Source of the DNA: Pseudomonadota bacterium
GTDB taxonomy: Bacteria; Desulfobacterota; Binatia; UBA9968
Reading direction: 5' to 3'
Length of the DNA stretch: 54,444 bases
Assembly (NCBI GenBank): GCA_021324155.1
Contig: JAJPJQ010000004.1
Coordinates: 1 to 54,444 of the forward strand
Below the pieces are notes generated by a model, which did no database searches, was not told the DNA's origin, and saw only the letters and a list, made by a program, of their open reading frames with translations. The number at the start of each line of letters is the position of its first letter. Position 1 is the stretch's first letter. The position numbers were made by a program, and so were the translations under genes. This document shows, one piece after another, positions 8,079-16,204 of this stretch.

Positions 8079-8741
8079 ATGCGAGTCGTCTTCCTGCTCA
8101 TGATTCTGACGTCCGCCGCTGTCACGGAGATCGCTTGCGCCGCCGAAGCGCCGCCTCCGCCGCTTGGTTTTTTTGTCACGAGCGCCAAGCATAAGACGGG
8201 CAATCTCGGGGGACTAGCCGCCGCGGATAAGCTTTGCCAAAGCCTGGCCGCTACCGTCGGGCAAGGCGAGAGGACGTGGCGCGCGTACTTGAGCGCCGAG
8301 CGGGATCCGGAAAACAACAACCAACCGGCTCACGCGCGCGACCGGATCGGCCAAGGCCCGTGGTACAACGCAAACGGCATTATGGTCGGCAATAATTTGG
8401 CCGATCTGCACGAGCGCAGAGGCAACCCGATTCTGTTCGCCGTAGACGAGAAGGGTCAGCTTATTCCGGGCCGTTGGCCCGGCTCGCCGCGACCGACGGA
8501 GCACGACGTGCTCACTGGCTCGACGGCGGAAGGGCGATTGATGGCAGGAAAAACCTGCAACGACTGGACATCCGATTCCGCCGATCTAAAGGCCCAGATC
8601 GGTCACTGCGACGGGATCGGCCTCGGCGGCAATACGGTGGGAAGCTCCGCTTCGTGGAACTCGGCGCATGAGAGCCGGGGCTGCAACGACACCGCCCCGG
8701 GCGGCGGCGCCGGGCGCTTTTACTGCTTCGCGGCGAAATGA
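8079..8741 (+). CDS. Secreted lectin-like (C-type lectin/endostatin-like fold) protein
   Basis: 220 aa from the ATG at 8079, which has AGAAGGAGG upstream; the frame is open a little earlier but without a ribosome site. A signal peptide (MRVVFLLMILTSAAVTEIACA) is followed by a domain beginning FFVTSAKHKTGNLGGLAAADKLCQ, with TWRAYLSAE, TCNDWTSDS and C-terminal GGGAGRFYCFAAK. Paired cysteines and the WRAYLS / CNDWTS words fit bacterial extracellular lectin-like proteins of unknown ligand. Single gene, convergent with the decarboxylase operon. Confidence 0.65.
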   Translation: MRVVFLLMILTSAAVTEIACAAEAPPPPLGFFVTSAKHKTGNLGGLAAADKLCQSLAATVGQGERTWRAYLSAERDPENNNQPAHARDRIGQGPWYNANGIMVGNNLADLHERRGNPILFAVDEKGQLIPGRWPGSPRPTEHDVLTGSTAEGRLMAGKTCNDWTSDSADLKAQIGHCDGIGLGGNTVGSSASWNSAHESRGCNDTAPGGGAGRFYCFAAK

Positions 8742-8755
8742 GCCATCGAATAGGT

Positions 8756-9322
8756 TTACTTCGCCAGCGCCTTCTTGAACGCCTCTCTGAATTCCGTGTT
8801 ATACAGCCGGCGGAAATCCTCCGGATATTTTTCGCCCGGCTCCATCTTCAAATCGACGAGGATCGGTCCGTCTTCCATTAATAGGCCGCCGTCGAGCGCG
8901 CGCTCCCATTCTTCGAGCGTGGCGAATTCATGGCTCTTCTGGTAGCCGGCGGCGCGGGCGAGGCCGGCGAAGCTCACGCGCGGGCGGTTGGGAATCGACA
9001 CCGCGCCGTTGGTCTCGTACGTGCCGTTCTCGCACACGCAGTGGATGAAATTTTTCGGCGCGGCGTTGGCGATCGTTACGAGCGCGCCCAGATTCATCAG
9101 CAGGCTGCCGTCGCCGTCGAGGACGACGACGCGCCGGTCGGGGCGGCCGAGCGCGAGACCCAACGCGTGCGAAGAGCCCTGGCCCATCGCGCCCGTGAAC
9201 GTGTAATTCAATTCGCTGGGCGAAATGTGAATCCATTCCTGCGCCGCCATATAGACAGCGACGACGATCTCGTCTGTGCGCCGACGCGCGAGGGCTTTCA
9301 AGCAGGTATCGCGTTGCATCAT
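8756..9322 (-). CDS. ThDP-dependent decarboxylase, beta (C-terminal) subunit, ComE-like
   Basis: 188 aa, the pyrophosphate-binding half of a split thiamine-diphosphate enzyme. The ThDP motif GDGSLLMN...ENGTYETNG (GDG with a downstream Asn) is present, as is FTGAMGQGSSHALGLALG. It pairs with the next gene upstream like sulfopyruvate decarboxylase ComD/ComE or the phosphonopyruvate decarboxylase subunits. The start overlaps the alpha-subunit stop by 4 nt, so 1:1 expression is likely. The 2-oxo-acid substrate is not fixed by the sequence. Confidence 0.85.
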   Translation of the reverse strand: MMQRDTCLKALARRRTDEIVVAVYMAAQEWIHISPSELNYTFTGAMGQGSSHALGLALGRPDRRVVVLDGDGSLLMNLGALVTIANAAPKNFIHCVCENGTYETNGAVSIPNRPRVSFAGLARAAGYQKSHEFATLEEWERALDGGLLMEDGPILVDLKMEPGEKYPEDFRRLYNTEFREAFKKALAK

Positions 9323-9828
9323 GACGCCGGCTCCCTTCCGATCAGCATCACCGTGGGTGTCAAGTTTTCGTAGGCCCGCGCGATCGCCGGTACGATCTTT
9401 GCGGTATCGTCGGCGGTCTCGATCAATTGGTGCTCGACCTGCATCGCGTCGAGCACCGGTTCGACCACGCGAAGCCCGTAGCGCTTCGACTGCGTCGGCG
9501 CGACGCCGGGCTCTTTGCCGAGCAGGCCGACCATGAAGCAGACCGGATTCTTTCCCTCGACGGCGACGCCGCGCATCGCGTTAAGCGAATCGAGCAGGCC
9601 GGTGTATTGGATCAGCAGCAGCGCGCGATGGCCGGCGGCGTAGAGGCCGCTGCAGATCGATACGCCTTCGTCCTCTTTGCAGACTTGCACGACGCGGAAC
9701 TCCGGATCGGCGAGCATCGGCTTCAGAAGCCGCTCGCTCGTCACGCGATCGGGCAGCGCGACGATGAAGCGGATGCCGGCGCGCTTTATCTCGCGCATGA
9801 TGTCGGCGGCTTTGACGGCGGCATCCAT
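9319..9828 (-). CDS. ThDP-dependent decarboxylase, alpha (N-terminal) subunit, ComD-like
   Basis: 169 aa, the pyrimidine-binding half of the split ThDP enzyme. It has the activating-glutamate region (VVQVCKEDEGVSICSGLYAAG), IQYTGLLDSLNAMRGVAVEG and PTVMLIGREPAS, all usual for the ComD/phosphonopyruvate decarboxylase N-domain. The product with the beta subunit should be an aldehyde from a sulfo-, phosphono- or other 2-oxo acid. It lies 9 nt after a solute-binding protein gene and downstream of ubiD, hinting at a small catabolic operon. Confidence 0.85.
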   Translation of the reverse strand: MDAAVKAADIMREIKRAGIRFIVALPDRVTSERLLKPMLADPEFRVVQVCKEDEGVSICSGLYAAGHRALLLIQYTGLLDSLNAMRGVAVEGKNPVCFMVGLLGKEPGVAPTQSKRYGLRVVEPVLDAMQVEHQLIETADDTAKIVPAIARAYENLTPTVMLIGREPAS

Positions 9829-9837
9829 CGATCCTCC

Positions 9838-10803
9838 TTATCTTCTGGCCGGCTCGGCCCTGACTTCGCGCAAGACCGTGAGATCGGCGACGCGGTCGAG
9901 TGGCACGTCGGCGGTGATCTGCGCATCCTTCTTCATGCTTTCGACCACGGAGCGCAGCACCGCCTCTTCGACGTCGCCGTCGACGTTCAACACCTGCTGG
10001 ATGATCTTGTAGCTGCCCGCCGCGACGCGCGCATCGAGTCCGAAGGTTTTTTGCATGTACGCGACCGATTCCCCCTCGTGCTTGACGATGTAATCGAGGC
10101 TCCGGAGCGTTGCGCGGATCATCGCCTTCGCCTGCTCGCGCTTCTGCACCAGATGATCGGTGCGCGCGCTGAGACCGCCCTGAAAGTCGCGCACCTCGAA
10201 GGCGTTGCCGAGATCGGCGTAGCCGGCGAGCGTCGCGATCGACGTATATGGCGGCGAGAGGATCGTCGCGTCGACGGCTTTCCCCACCAGGGCCGCGTAG
10301 CTCTCCGCGGTGGTGTTGGTCGTAAAATAGGTGACCTTGTCGCCGGCGCCGCCGCGCCCGATCTTTTTCATGACCGTAATAGCGGCGTAGTGCGCCAGCG
10401 AGCCCAAGCCGCTGACGCCGACGGTGGAAATTTTCTGCGCCGTCATGCCGGGCTGGCCGACGAGGCTGAAGCTCAGGCGCGTCTGAATGAACATTAAAGC
10501 TCTCAGCGGCGCGCCCTTCAACGCGGCGCGCATGCTCAGGCTCGCCGCCGCGGAGTAATCGAGGTCGCCGGTCTGCAGCGCGGTCACGCCGAGCGGCGGG
10601 CGCATGATGATCAGCTCGACGTCGAGTCCTTCGTCTTCGAAGAAGCGCTTGTCCTTGCCGAAATAATACGGAAAGAAAGTGAGCGATTTAGCGGGCAGCG
10701 TGAGCCGGGCTTTCTGCAGGGGGTTGGCGGCCGAAACCGTTTGAGAAAGGCCGGTGAGAACAAGCAGCACAAAGGCGAACAGAGATGCGCGGCTATTTAG
10801 CAT
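9838..10803 (-). CDS. ABC transporter solute-binding protein (NMT1/THI5-like)
   Basis: 321 aa with a signal peptide (ASLFAFVLLVLTGLSQTVSA). The periplasmic-binding fold is of the SsuA/THI5 type: FFPYYFGKDKRFFEDEGLDVELI, ALQTGDLDYSAA, VGVSGLGSLAHYAA and ATILSPPYTSIA. It presumably delivers a small organic acid or aromatic compound. No permease or ATPase gene is adjacent. It overlaps ubiD by 11 nt and precedes the ThDP subunits, so its ligand may be the substrate of that pathway. Confidence 0.85.
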   Translation of the reverse strand: MLNSRASLFAFVLLVLTGLSQTVSAANPLQKARLTLPAKSLTFFPYYFGKDKRFFEDEGLDVELIIMRPPLGVTALQTGDLDYSAAASLSMRAALKGAPLRALMFIQTRLSFSLVGQPGMTAQKISTVGVSGLGSLAHYAAITVMKKIGRGGAGDKVTYFTTNTTAESYAALVGKAVDATILSPPYTSIATLAGYADLGNAFEVRDFQGGLSARTDHLVQKREQAKAMIRATLRSLDYIVKHEGESVAYMQKTFGLDARVAAGSYKIIQQVLNVDGDVEEAVLRSVVESMKKDAQITADVPLDRVADLTVLREVRAEPARR

Positions 10804-12211
10804 GGACCAGCCGATCGCCGAATTTCTTCAGCACGCGCTGCTTTAATTCCGCGCTCGCGCCGGAAACCGGCGGAAAATCCTTCGCCCACTCGTACGGCCG
10901 GCAAGCGTCGACCACCGCCCGCGAATTGAAGCCGCGCTCGCCGCGCGGGATGATTGGGTCGAGCGGATTGCTCCAGCAGCGGCGCACGATCTCGATGTCG
11001 TTCGCCGGATCGGCGCGAGTGCAGATGGCCCACAGCACGTCGTTGAAATCCCAGATATCGATGTCGTCGTCGGCCACGACGACGTAGCGCGAGAGCAGCG
11101 CACCGGCGCGGCATTGCGAGGCGACGAGCGCCGCCTGGCGCGCATGGCCGGGATAGCGCTGGCGGATGGACACCACGATGAAAAACCGCGTTTGGTAGCA
11201 CGCGACGCCGGTCACGTCCGGCACGCCGGCCTTCTCCAGATGGTCCCAGATGAACGCCGAGCGGATGAGCGTCGAGTCGGCGCCGGGTCCCGGACGGATC
11301 GGCGGCGCACCAGTGATGATCGGGTCGTTCCGGTGCATCAAGCGCTTCACTTTGAGCACCGGCTCACTGCGCTCGCCGCTCGCGTAATAGCCGGTGAATT
11401 CTCCGAACGGTCCTTCCTTGATCGCCGTGCCGGGAACGACTTCGCCTTCGACCACGATCTCCGCCGCGGCGGGAATCGGCAGGCCGGTATATTTTCCTTC
11501 GATGACGTCGAATGCCTCGCCGCGCAGCCCGCCGGCGTAGTCGTATTCCGACACACCCCAGTCGAGATCCATCATCGCCGCAAGCCATAGGAGCGGGTCG
11601 GGTCCGAAGCTGATCGCGACCGGGAGCGGCTTTTTGCGGTCGAAGTATTTTTGCCGATGGATATTGCCGTGGTGGCCGGGAGACATATATAGCGCGAGCG
11701 TATCGCGGTCGTGCGCCATGACGCGATAGCAGCCGAGATTCACCCAGCCGTCGTCGGGATCGCGGGTGATCGTTATATCCGCGGTGCCGAGATATCTGCC
11801 GCCGTCTTCTTCGTGCCACTGTGGAATCGGCAGTGCGAAGAGATCGATCGCGCCTCCTTCGAAGACATTTTCCATCACGGGACCGTCGGCGACGACCCGC
11901 GGCGGAATCATCCGGCGCTTATTGAGGCGCTCTTTCCAGGCTTGAATGAAGCGGTCGCGGTCGCAGTCGAGCGGCAGGTGGTTGGTGAGGCACTGGCGCT
12001 TGAGCGTCGGGTTGTGGATTCCCGTCAGAATCCGCCGCCCCTGTGGATAACCGCGAATGTTGTCGAACAAAACGGCGGGAGAATGATCCAGACGCTGCGC
12101 GACTTCGGCGAGCGCGCCGACTTCAAGGTTCCAATCGGCGCCGTCTACCCGTTTAAGCTCGCCGACTTCGTCGGCGCGCTCGATCCATTCGCGCAGGTCG
12201 CGGTACAGCAT
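10793..12211 (-). CDS. UbiD-family prenylated-FMN decarboxylase
   Basis: 472 aa from the ATG at 12211, preceded by GGGGA and matching the family opening (MLYRDLREWIERADEVGELK); open frame also exists up to 12247 with ATG and TTG options. UbiD hallmarks: GTADITITRDPDDGWVNLGC, YRVMAHDRDTLALYMSPGHH, GPFGEFTGYYASGE (catalytic Glu region) and DDDIDIWDFNDVLWAICTR. It reversibly decarboxylates aromatic or alpha,beta-unsaturated acids using prenyl-FMN, which needs a UbiX not seen here. It heads an operon with a solute-binding protein and the ThDP decarboxylase. Confidence 0.93.
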   Translation of the reverse strand: MLYRDLREWIERADEVGELKRVDGADWNLEVGALAEVAQRLDHSPAVLFDNIRGYPQGRRILTGIHNPTLKRQCLTNHLPLDCDRDRFIQAWKERLNKRRMIPPRVVADGPVMENVFEGGAIDLFALPIPQWHEEDGGRYLGTADITITRDPDDGWVNLGCYRVMAHDRDTLALYMSPGHHGNIHRQKYFDRKKPLPVAISFGPDPLLWLAAMMDLDWGVSEYDYAGGLRGEAFDVIEGKYTGLPIPAAAEIVVEGEVVPGTAIKEGPFGEFTGYYASGERSEPVLKVKRLMHRNDPIITGAPPIRPGPGADSTLIRSAFIWDHLEKAGVPDVTGVACYQTRFFIVVSIRQRYPGHARQAALVASQCRAGALLSRYVVVADDDIDIWDFNDVLWAICTRADPANDIEIVRRCWSNPLDPIIPRGERGFNSRAVVDACRPYEWAKDFPPVSGASAELKQRVLKKFGDRLVHAK

Positions 12212-12588
12212 GCGTTCCCCAAGTCCGTTTCCGACCATATTAGACAAGCGCGTGAGGTGTCAACGCGTGCGGTTATTGGGCCTCGTTGCGCAGGGTTTAG
12301 CAAATTTATGAAGGGATAATCCTTCGTCGACTTTGTCCAAATGGGTCACATTCTTCGCTCTTATTCTCGTTTTCCGCCTGATTTTACCGGCGCCGACGGA
12401 TGCCGCTTTGCGGATAAAGCGCGACAACCTCGCGAAAGAACATACATTGGGCTCCGCTTCACATTTGTCTTGTGATTACACAGCCAGGCACGAGGACCAT
12501 AAATTGTCATCTGGTACAGCTCTTGCGTATATTTTTGAATAACCTTGTAAGGCGAGCAGTAATTTACGGACAGAAGGGGGAATCATTC
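12212..12588. other. Non-coding stretch before the bactofilin gene
   Basis: A 377-nt stretch, less GC-rich than its neighbours. A 69-codon frame at 12333-12542 starts at TTG and reads like a short signal peptide, but it has no ribosome site at proper spacing and no recognisable mature domain, so I do not call it as a gene. It probably holds the promoters of ubiD (minus) and bactofilin (plus); no convincing -35/-10 pair was seen. Confidence 0.4.
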
Positions 12589-13119
12589 ATGGCTATTTGG
12601 AAAGAAACGGGCAAAGAGGACGGCTTGGCTCCTTTTGAGCCGGTAGGTGGAAACGGCGGAACGCACGAGGCGATCGCCGCGCCCGCGCCCGCGGCGGCAC
12701 CCGTCCGTCATGCGAGCGCCTCGAAGGACTCCATCATCGGCGGCGGCCTCGTCATCGAAGGCAAGATCGAAGGCGAGGGCGACATCCACATCGCCGGCAA
12801 TTTCAAAGGGGATGTGAAGGTGAACGGCGATGTGTCGGTCGAGCAGGGGGCGCGCGTGAGCGCCGAGATTAGCGCCGTGACGGTCACCGTCGGCGGACAG
12901 GTCGAAGGCAACATCAACGCCTCGACTCAGGTGAAGCTCCTTCAGACAGGCCAGTTGATCGGCGATCTGAAGGCGAAGTCGTTGACCGTTGCCGCCGGAT
13001 CGCGCATGCGCGGCCGCGTTGAGTTCGGTTGGGACGATCACGAGAGCAAGAAAATCGAGCTCAACGTCGTGAAAAAAGGCGAGAGCAAAACGGAGAACAA
13101 CAACCGTAGCGCTGTATGA
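12589..13119 (+). CDS. Bactofilin (polymer-forming cytoskeletal protein)
   Basis: 176 aa from the ATG at 12589 behind AAGGGGGAATC. A disordered Ala/Pro-rich head (to about 45) leads to the beta-helical bactofilin core: SIIGGGLVIEGKIEGEGDIHIAGNFKGDVKV is read in short pieces, then GARVSAEISAVTVTVGGQVEGNI, LQTGQLIGDLKAKSLTVAAGS and MRGRVEF. A charged tail ends the protein. Bactofilins polymerise without nucleotide and scaffold cell-wall enzymes or shape. It overlaps the next gene by 4 nt (ATGA), and a peptidase-like gene follows. Confidence 0.92.
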   Translation: MAIWKETGKEDGLAPFEPVGGNGGTHEAIAAPAPAAAPVRHASASKDSIIGGGLVIEGKIEGEGDIHIAGNFKGDVKVNGDVSVEQGARVSAEISAVTVTVGGQVEGNINASTQVKLLQTGQLIGDLKAKSLTVAAGSRMRGRVEFGWDDHESKKIELNVVKKGESKTENNNRSAV

Positions 13120-13529
13120 AACCCAATCCGTCCCTGGGCGCGACGCGGAGCTGCCCGCACTGCCAGACGACGATCTTGCAGCGCGCGACGGTGTGCCCCG
13201 CGTGCCGCCACATTCTCAGATTCGACGCGATCAAACCGGCTTCGAACGGTTCGAAGCCGGTCGCGGCGGCGCCGTCCGTGCCTACGTCGGAGCCGTTTCG
13301 CATCGAATCGACGCTGCGGCAGCCCGAAGACGGCGCCGGCTACGAGTACTGCCTCATCGTGGTCGTGACCAACGACCGCGGCGAGGAATTGACACGGAAA
13401 GTGATCTCCGTCGGCAGTTTGAAGCCGTCGGAGTCGCGCACGTTCACGGTCTGGGTCGAAGCGTACGGGGACGGCGCAGTTAAAAGCAACGGGAACGGCC
13501 GGCTGCTTGACGAACCGGCGCACAGCTGA
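13116..13529 (+). CDS. Zinc-ribbon protein coupled to bactofilin
   Basis: 137 aa. A zinc ribbon at about 13-32 (CPHCQTTILQRATVCPAC) is followed by a flexible linker and a beta-rich C-terminal domain (SEPFRIESTLRQPEDGAGYEY in part, then LIVVVTNDRGEELTRKVISVG). The function is not known. The ATGA overlap with the bactofilin gene indicates coupled translation, so it may act as a bactofilin partner. Confidence 0.7.
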   Translation: MKPNPSLGATRSCPHCQTTILQRATVCPACRHILRFDAIKPASNGSKPVAAAPSVPTSEPFRIESTLRQPEDGAGYEYCLIVVVTNDRGEELTRKVISVGSLKPSESRTFTVWVEAYGDGAVKSNGNGRLLDEPAHS

Positions 13530-13575
13530 GACGAAGAAGAAAGCGCTCCGCCGCCGCGGGCGGGGCGGATAAACT

Positions 13576-14106
13576 ATGCGAATGCGATGGCGACATATTC
13601 TTTTTGCCGTCATATTGGCGGCGGTATCGCTTCCCGCGTGGACTGACCATGCGGAAGCGCAGAGTCGACTTGCGTCTGCGAAGGCCCGACGCGTGACCGC
13701 CACGCGTAGTCACCGCCTGCCCGCCCTGATGATCCAGGGCATCAAGTATTCCGCAGACTGGTCGCTCGCGAAGGCGGAAAAGATCAGGGAATTTTTCGTC
13801 AAAAAGTTCGGCCATGATCTGCCGGTGAGCGCGCTGGGGCAGACCGAGACACATGACAGGCTCGGTTTCGATCATCACGAAGCGATGGACGTGGCGCTCA
13901 GTCCCGATAGCAGAGAAGGCCGCACGCTGATCGGGTATCTACGGCAAATGAAAATTCCCTTCATCGCGTTCAGGCGTTCGCTCGCCGGCTCCGCGACCGG
14001 ACCGCATATCCATATAGGCAATCCTTCTCACCGCCTCGAAGTCACGCCGGCTGCCGCCGGTTCGCCCGAAGCCACCGCAGACGTGCCCGCCGAAGCTATG
14101 GAGTAG
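13576..14106 (+). CDS. Secreted LAS/M15-like peptidase-domain protein
   Basis: 176 aa with a signal peptide (about 1-29, ending AEAQS). The core has GQTETHDRLGFDHHEAMDV and, 50 residues later, ATGPHIHIGNPSHRL, an arrangement of His/Asp then HxH like the zinc ligands of M15/LAS cell-wall peptidases. The spacing is not the textbook HxxGxAxD, so the enzyme class is a guess. It lies two genes after bactofilin, where peptidoglycan hydrolases are often encoded. A GC hairpin at 13545-13566 precedes it. Its 3' end overlaps the convergent DUF3750 gene by 11 nt. Confidence 0.6.
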   Translation: MRMRWRHILFAVILAAVSLPAWTDHAEAQSRLASAKARRVTATRSHRLPALMIQGIKYSADWSLAKAEKIREFFVKKFGHDLPVSALGQTETHDRLGFDHHEAMDVALSPDSREGRTLIGYLRQMKIPFIAFRRSLAGSATGPHIHIGNPSHRLEVTPAAAGSPEATADVPAEAME

Positions 14107-14881
14107 CTCCCTCGCTGCGGCGAATCGTCTCTTCGGTTTTGACCGAGAGCGGGAATCCCAAGCGGCCGACGAACGGAAGCTTCAGCGCCGGTCGCTTGAC
14201 GTCGAGACCGAAGCTCAGCCCCGCGACGTTCAATTCCAATCCTTCCTCTAGCCCGACGATCATTCCGAGAAGTCCGTAAATACTCAGCTGGACGCCGGTG
14301 CCACTCGGCGCGCGGTCGACGGGCCATCCGTCGATAGGAAAATCCTTGCCGATCGCCGTCGTCGGCAATTGGAGCCTCAGTTCCGGAACGTGGCGCGCGA
14401 CGTAAGCCGTGAAAGTGTTACTGTTAGGCCCAGGCCATAGGCGATACTCGTTGGCGTATGGGTAGGTCGTGACCGCCTTGAGAACTTTTTCGATCGCCTC
14501 CGACGCCTCGGGGCCGCGCACGTCGGCCAGAAGCTCGGGACGGTTGCCGAACCAGTTGCGGTCGGGAATGCCGGCTTCGGAGAACAGACCCGATAAATTT
14601 CGCATCAGCCGCCAGCCGATCACCTGATGGATCGTGAACTCGTCGGCGTTCTCCGGCTTCGTGACGATCCAGGTATGGACGCCGAAGATGCCGCGCCAAT
14701 TGAGCGCGCGCGCAGCGTAGACCTGCACCACCGCTTCACGCGTCACCTTGGGATCGGGCGCGATGCCCGCGCTCTCGCGGTTTGCCGTGCGGTAGTCCTG
14801 CCCGAGTGAAATCCGCCCGGTCACGATCATCGACGCGGGAATCGCCGCGATGCACAAAAGAATCCATTTCGTCAGCCACAT
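14096..14881 (-). CDS. DUF3750 domain protein
   Basis: 261 aa from the ATG at 14881 (MWLTKWILLCIAAIPASM), which begins a clear membrane or signal segment; the frame is open 40 codons further up but that part looks non-coding. The rest fits DUF3750: AVVQVYAARALNWRGIFGVHTW, NADEFTIHQVIGWR, YPYANEYRLWPGPNSNTF and ARHVPEL. The function is unknown; the conserved WPGPNSNTF / TW(I) segments resemble a catalytic core of permuted papain-like proteins, which is only a suggestion. It overlaps the convergent upstream neighbour. Confidence 0.75.
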   Translation of the reverse strand: MWLTKWILLCIAAIPASMIVTGRISLGQDYRTANRESAGIAPDPKVTREAVVQVYAARALNWRGIFGVHTWIVTKPENADEFTIHQVIGWRLMRNLSGLFSEAGIPDRNWFGNRPELLADVRGPEASEAIEKVLKAVTTYPYANEYRLWPGPNSNTFTAYVARHVPELRLQLPTTAIGKDFPIDGWPVDRAPSGTGVQLSIYGLLGMIVGLEEGLELNVAGLSFGLDVKRPALKLPFVGRLGFPLSVKTEETIRRSEGATP

Positions 14882-14981
14882 GGGATGTGATTGTAGCGGA
14901 GATTTGCGGCGGAATGCGAGCGCGCATTTGCATGTAACTGGCGTTCGCGCGATGATCGATTCAAATCTGAATTTTTCTTTT

Positions 14982-15476
14982 ATGCCTGCCAACCTCCGCA
15001 TCGGCCACGGCTTCGACGCGCACCGCTTTCAGCGCGGACGAAAGCTCATTCTCGGCAACGTCGAGATTCCGCATAGCGCTGGACTCGCCGGCCACTCCGA
15101 CGCCGATGTGCTCTTGCACGCGCTCATCAACGCGATTCTCGGCGCGCTCGGAGAAGGCGACATCGGAATGCATTTCCCCGACAGCGACCCGCGCTACAAA
15201 AATATTTCGAGCGCGAAGCTGCTCGAAAAAATTCTCACGCTCATGCGCGGAGAAAAATTTTTAATCGTCAATATCGACGTGACGGTGATCGCGCAAAAGC
15301 CGCGTCTTGCTCCGCATTATGAAAAGATCCGCCGCCGTGTGGCTGCCCTCCTCGGCATCGCCGTGCGCAATGTCAACGTGAAAGCCGCGACGACCGAGCG
15401 CATGGGTTGGATCGGAGAAGGAAAAGGCATGGCGGCTATGGCGGTTGTATTGCTGCAACGCGGAAAGCATCCCTGA
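14982..15476 (+). CDS. ispF: 2-C-methyl-D-erythritol 2,4-cyclodiphosphate synthase
   Basis: 164 aa. IspF converts CDP-ME-2-phosphate to the cyclodiphosphate in the MEP isoprenoid pathway. Seen: the zinc-site opening RIGHGFDAHRF, LAGHSDADVLLHALINAILGALGEGDIG, FPDSDPRYKNISS and the C-terminal KAATTERMGWIGEGKGMAAMAV. The start at 14982 gives the normal length, about seven residues longer than typical; there is no clear ribosome site there. An earlier ATG at 14952 is possible. No other MEP genes are nearby. Confidence 0.95.
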   Translation: MPANLRIGHGFDAHRFQRGRKLILGNVEIPHSAGLAGHSDADVLLHALINAILGALGEGDIGMHFPDSDPRYKNISSAKLLEKILTLMRGEKFLIVNIDVTVIAQKPRLAPHYEKIRRRVAALLGIAVRNVNVKAATTERMGWIGEGKGMAAMAVVLLQRGKHP

Positions 15477-15478
15477 GA

Positions 15479-15712
15479 ATGCTACTCCGTATTCTGAATT
15501 CGATGTCGTTGACGTCGAGCGCGATATTCATCGGTGCCCTTTCTACTCTTTTGGCTTTCGCGTCGGGCTCGCGTTTCTTTTTCTCTCGTAAGATGGCTTT
15601 TGGCTCCCGGCAGCCAATCCTTCTCGCATACTGTTTGTATTGGTTGCCAGTCTGGTTGGGAGCTGCTGGATCGGAATTTTCGAGTTGGGCACCGCTAGTT
15701 ATAGTGTCGTGA
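15479..15712 (+). CDS. Possible small membrane protein
   Basis: 77 codons beginning 2 nt after the ispF stop (TGAGAATG). The translation is hydrophobic with two candidate membrane segments (SSAIFIGALSTLLAFASGS; ILLAYCLYWLPVWLGAAG). Base composition drops here compared with neighbours and no family is recognised. It may be a chance frame in the 370-nt gap between ispF and the respiratory operon. Confidence 0.3.
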   Translation: MLLRILNSMSLTSSAIFIGALSTLLAFASGSRFFFSRKMAFGSRQPILLAYCLYWLPVWLGAAGSEFSSWAPLVIVS

Positions 15713-15802
15713 TTCGTAATCCGTCTAATTCTTTCCGTATTGCTCGTCTCGCCTCGTCATTGAAGAGTCATTGTTAGAGCAGGCTCTGCTTAAGAGCGTA
15801 AG

Positions 15803-15832
15803 TTGTTGACAAACAAAAATTTCTATAATAAT
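15803..15832 (+). promoter_or_regulatory. Candidate promoter of the bc-complex operon
   Basis: A perfect TATAAT lies at 15824-15829 in an AT-rich patch. TTGTTG at 15803-15808 gives a 15-nt spacer; TTGACA at 15806-15811 would be only 12 nt away, or 15 nt from the AATAAT at 15827-15832. It lies 20 nt before the ATG at 15850, which has no clear ribosome site, so the transcript leader may be very short. Confidence 0.5.
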
Positions 15833-15849
15833 CACAACTTCTAATCTCG

Positions 15850-16197
15850 ATGGCTTCAGATTCTCCCGACGCAGGCCATCAAACGCGCGAGCAAGAAATC
15901 GAACGTTTGGCGCAAGAACTCGGCCGACTGATCCAGAGTGCGGAACCGGAAAAACGCGAAGATCTCAAAGAGCTCGCCTATACGCTTATTCGCGAGGAGA
16001 TATTTGATCAGGACGTAAAAGGCGCGCGAGAGAGGACCACCGCCTCCGGGCCGTTCAACCCGCTGGCAACCGGGATTCTCATCGTGGTTTTGGGCGCGGG
16101 ATTTTTTTTCATCTTCCCGGTGGTTGGACTGGCTCTCGCATTCTTCGGCTTCATCTTCATCATAACGGGCGCGGTCATTACCTGGTTCAAACGATAG
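15850..16197 (+). CDS. Small membrane protein heading the bc-complex operon
   Basis: 115 aa. The N-terminal half is charged and helical (EQEIERLAQELGRLIQSAEP, KREDLKELAYTLI). The C-terminal half has two membrane helices (ATGILIVVLGAGFFFIFPVV and GLALAFFGFIFIITGAVITW). No known enzyme family. It lies 7 nt before the Rieske gene and so is likely co-transcribed with the complex; it may be an assembly or accessory subunit. Confidence 0.75.
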   Translation: MASDSPDAGHQTREQEIERLAQELGRLIQSAEPEKREDLKELAYTLIREEIFDQDVKGARERTTASGPFNPLATGILIVVLGAGFFFIFPVVGLALAFFGFIFIITGAVITWFKR

Positions 16198-16204
16198 AAG
16201 GGCT

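Noticed and set aside
9427-10497. 356-codon plus-strand frame
   Set aside because: Antisense to the ThDP alpha subunit and the solute-binding protein; Asp/Arg/His-rich shadow composition.
12333-12542. 69-codon frame with a signal-peptide-like start
   Set aside because: TTG start, no ribosome site at proper distance, no known domain; left as part of the non-coding stretch.
13545-13566. GC hairpin as a terminator
   Set aside because: 8-bp stem with 6-nt loop but no T-run, and it directly precedes a gene start; more likely composition.
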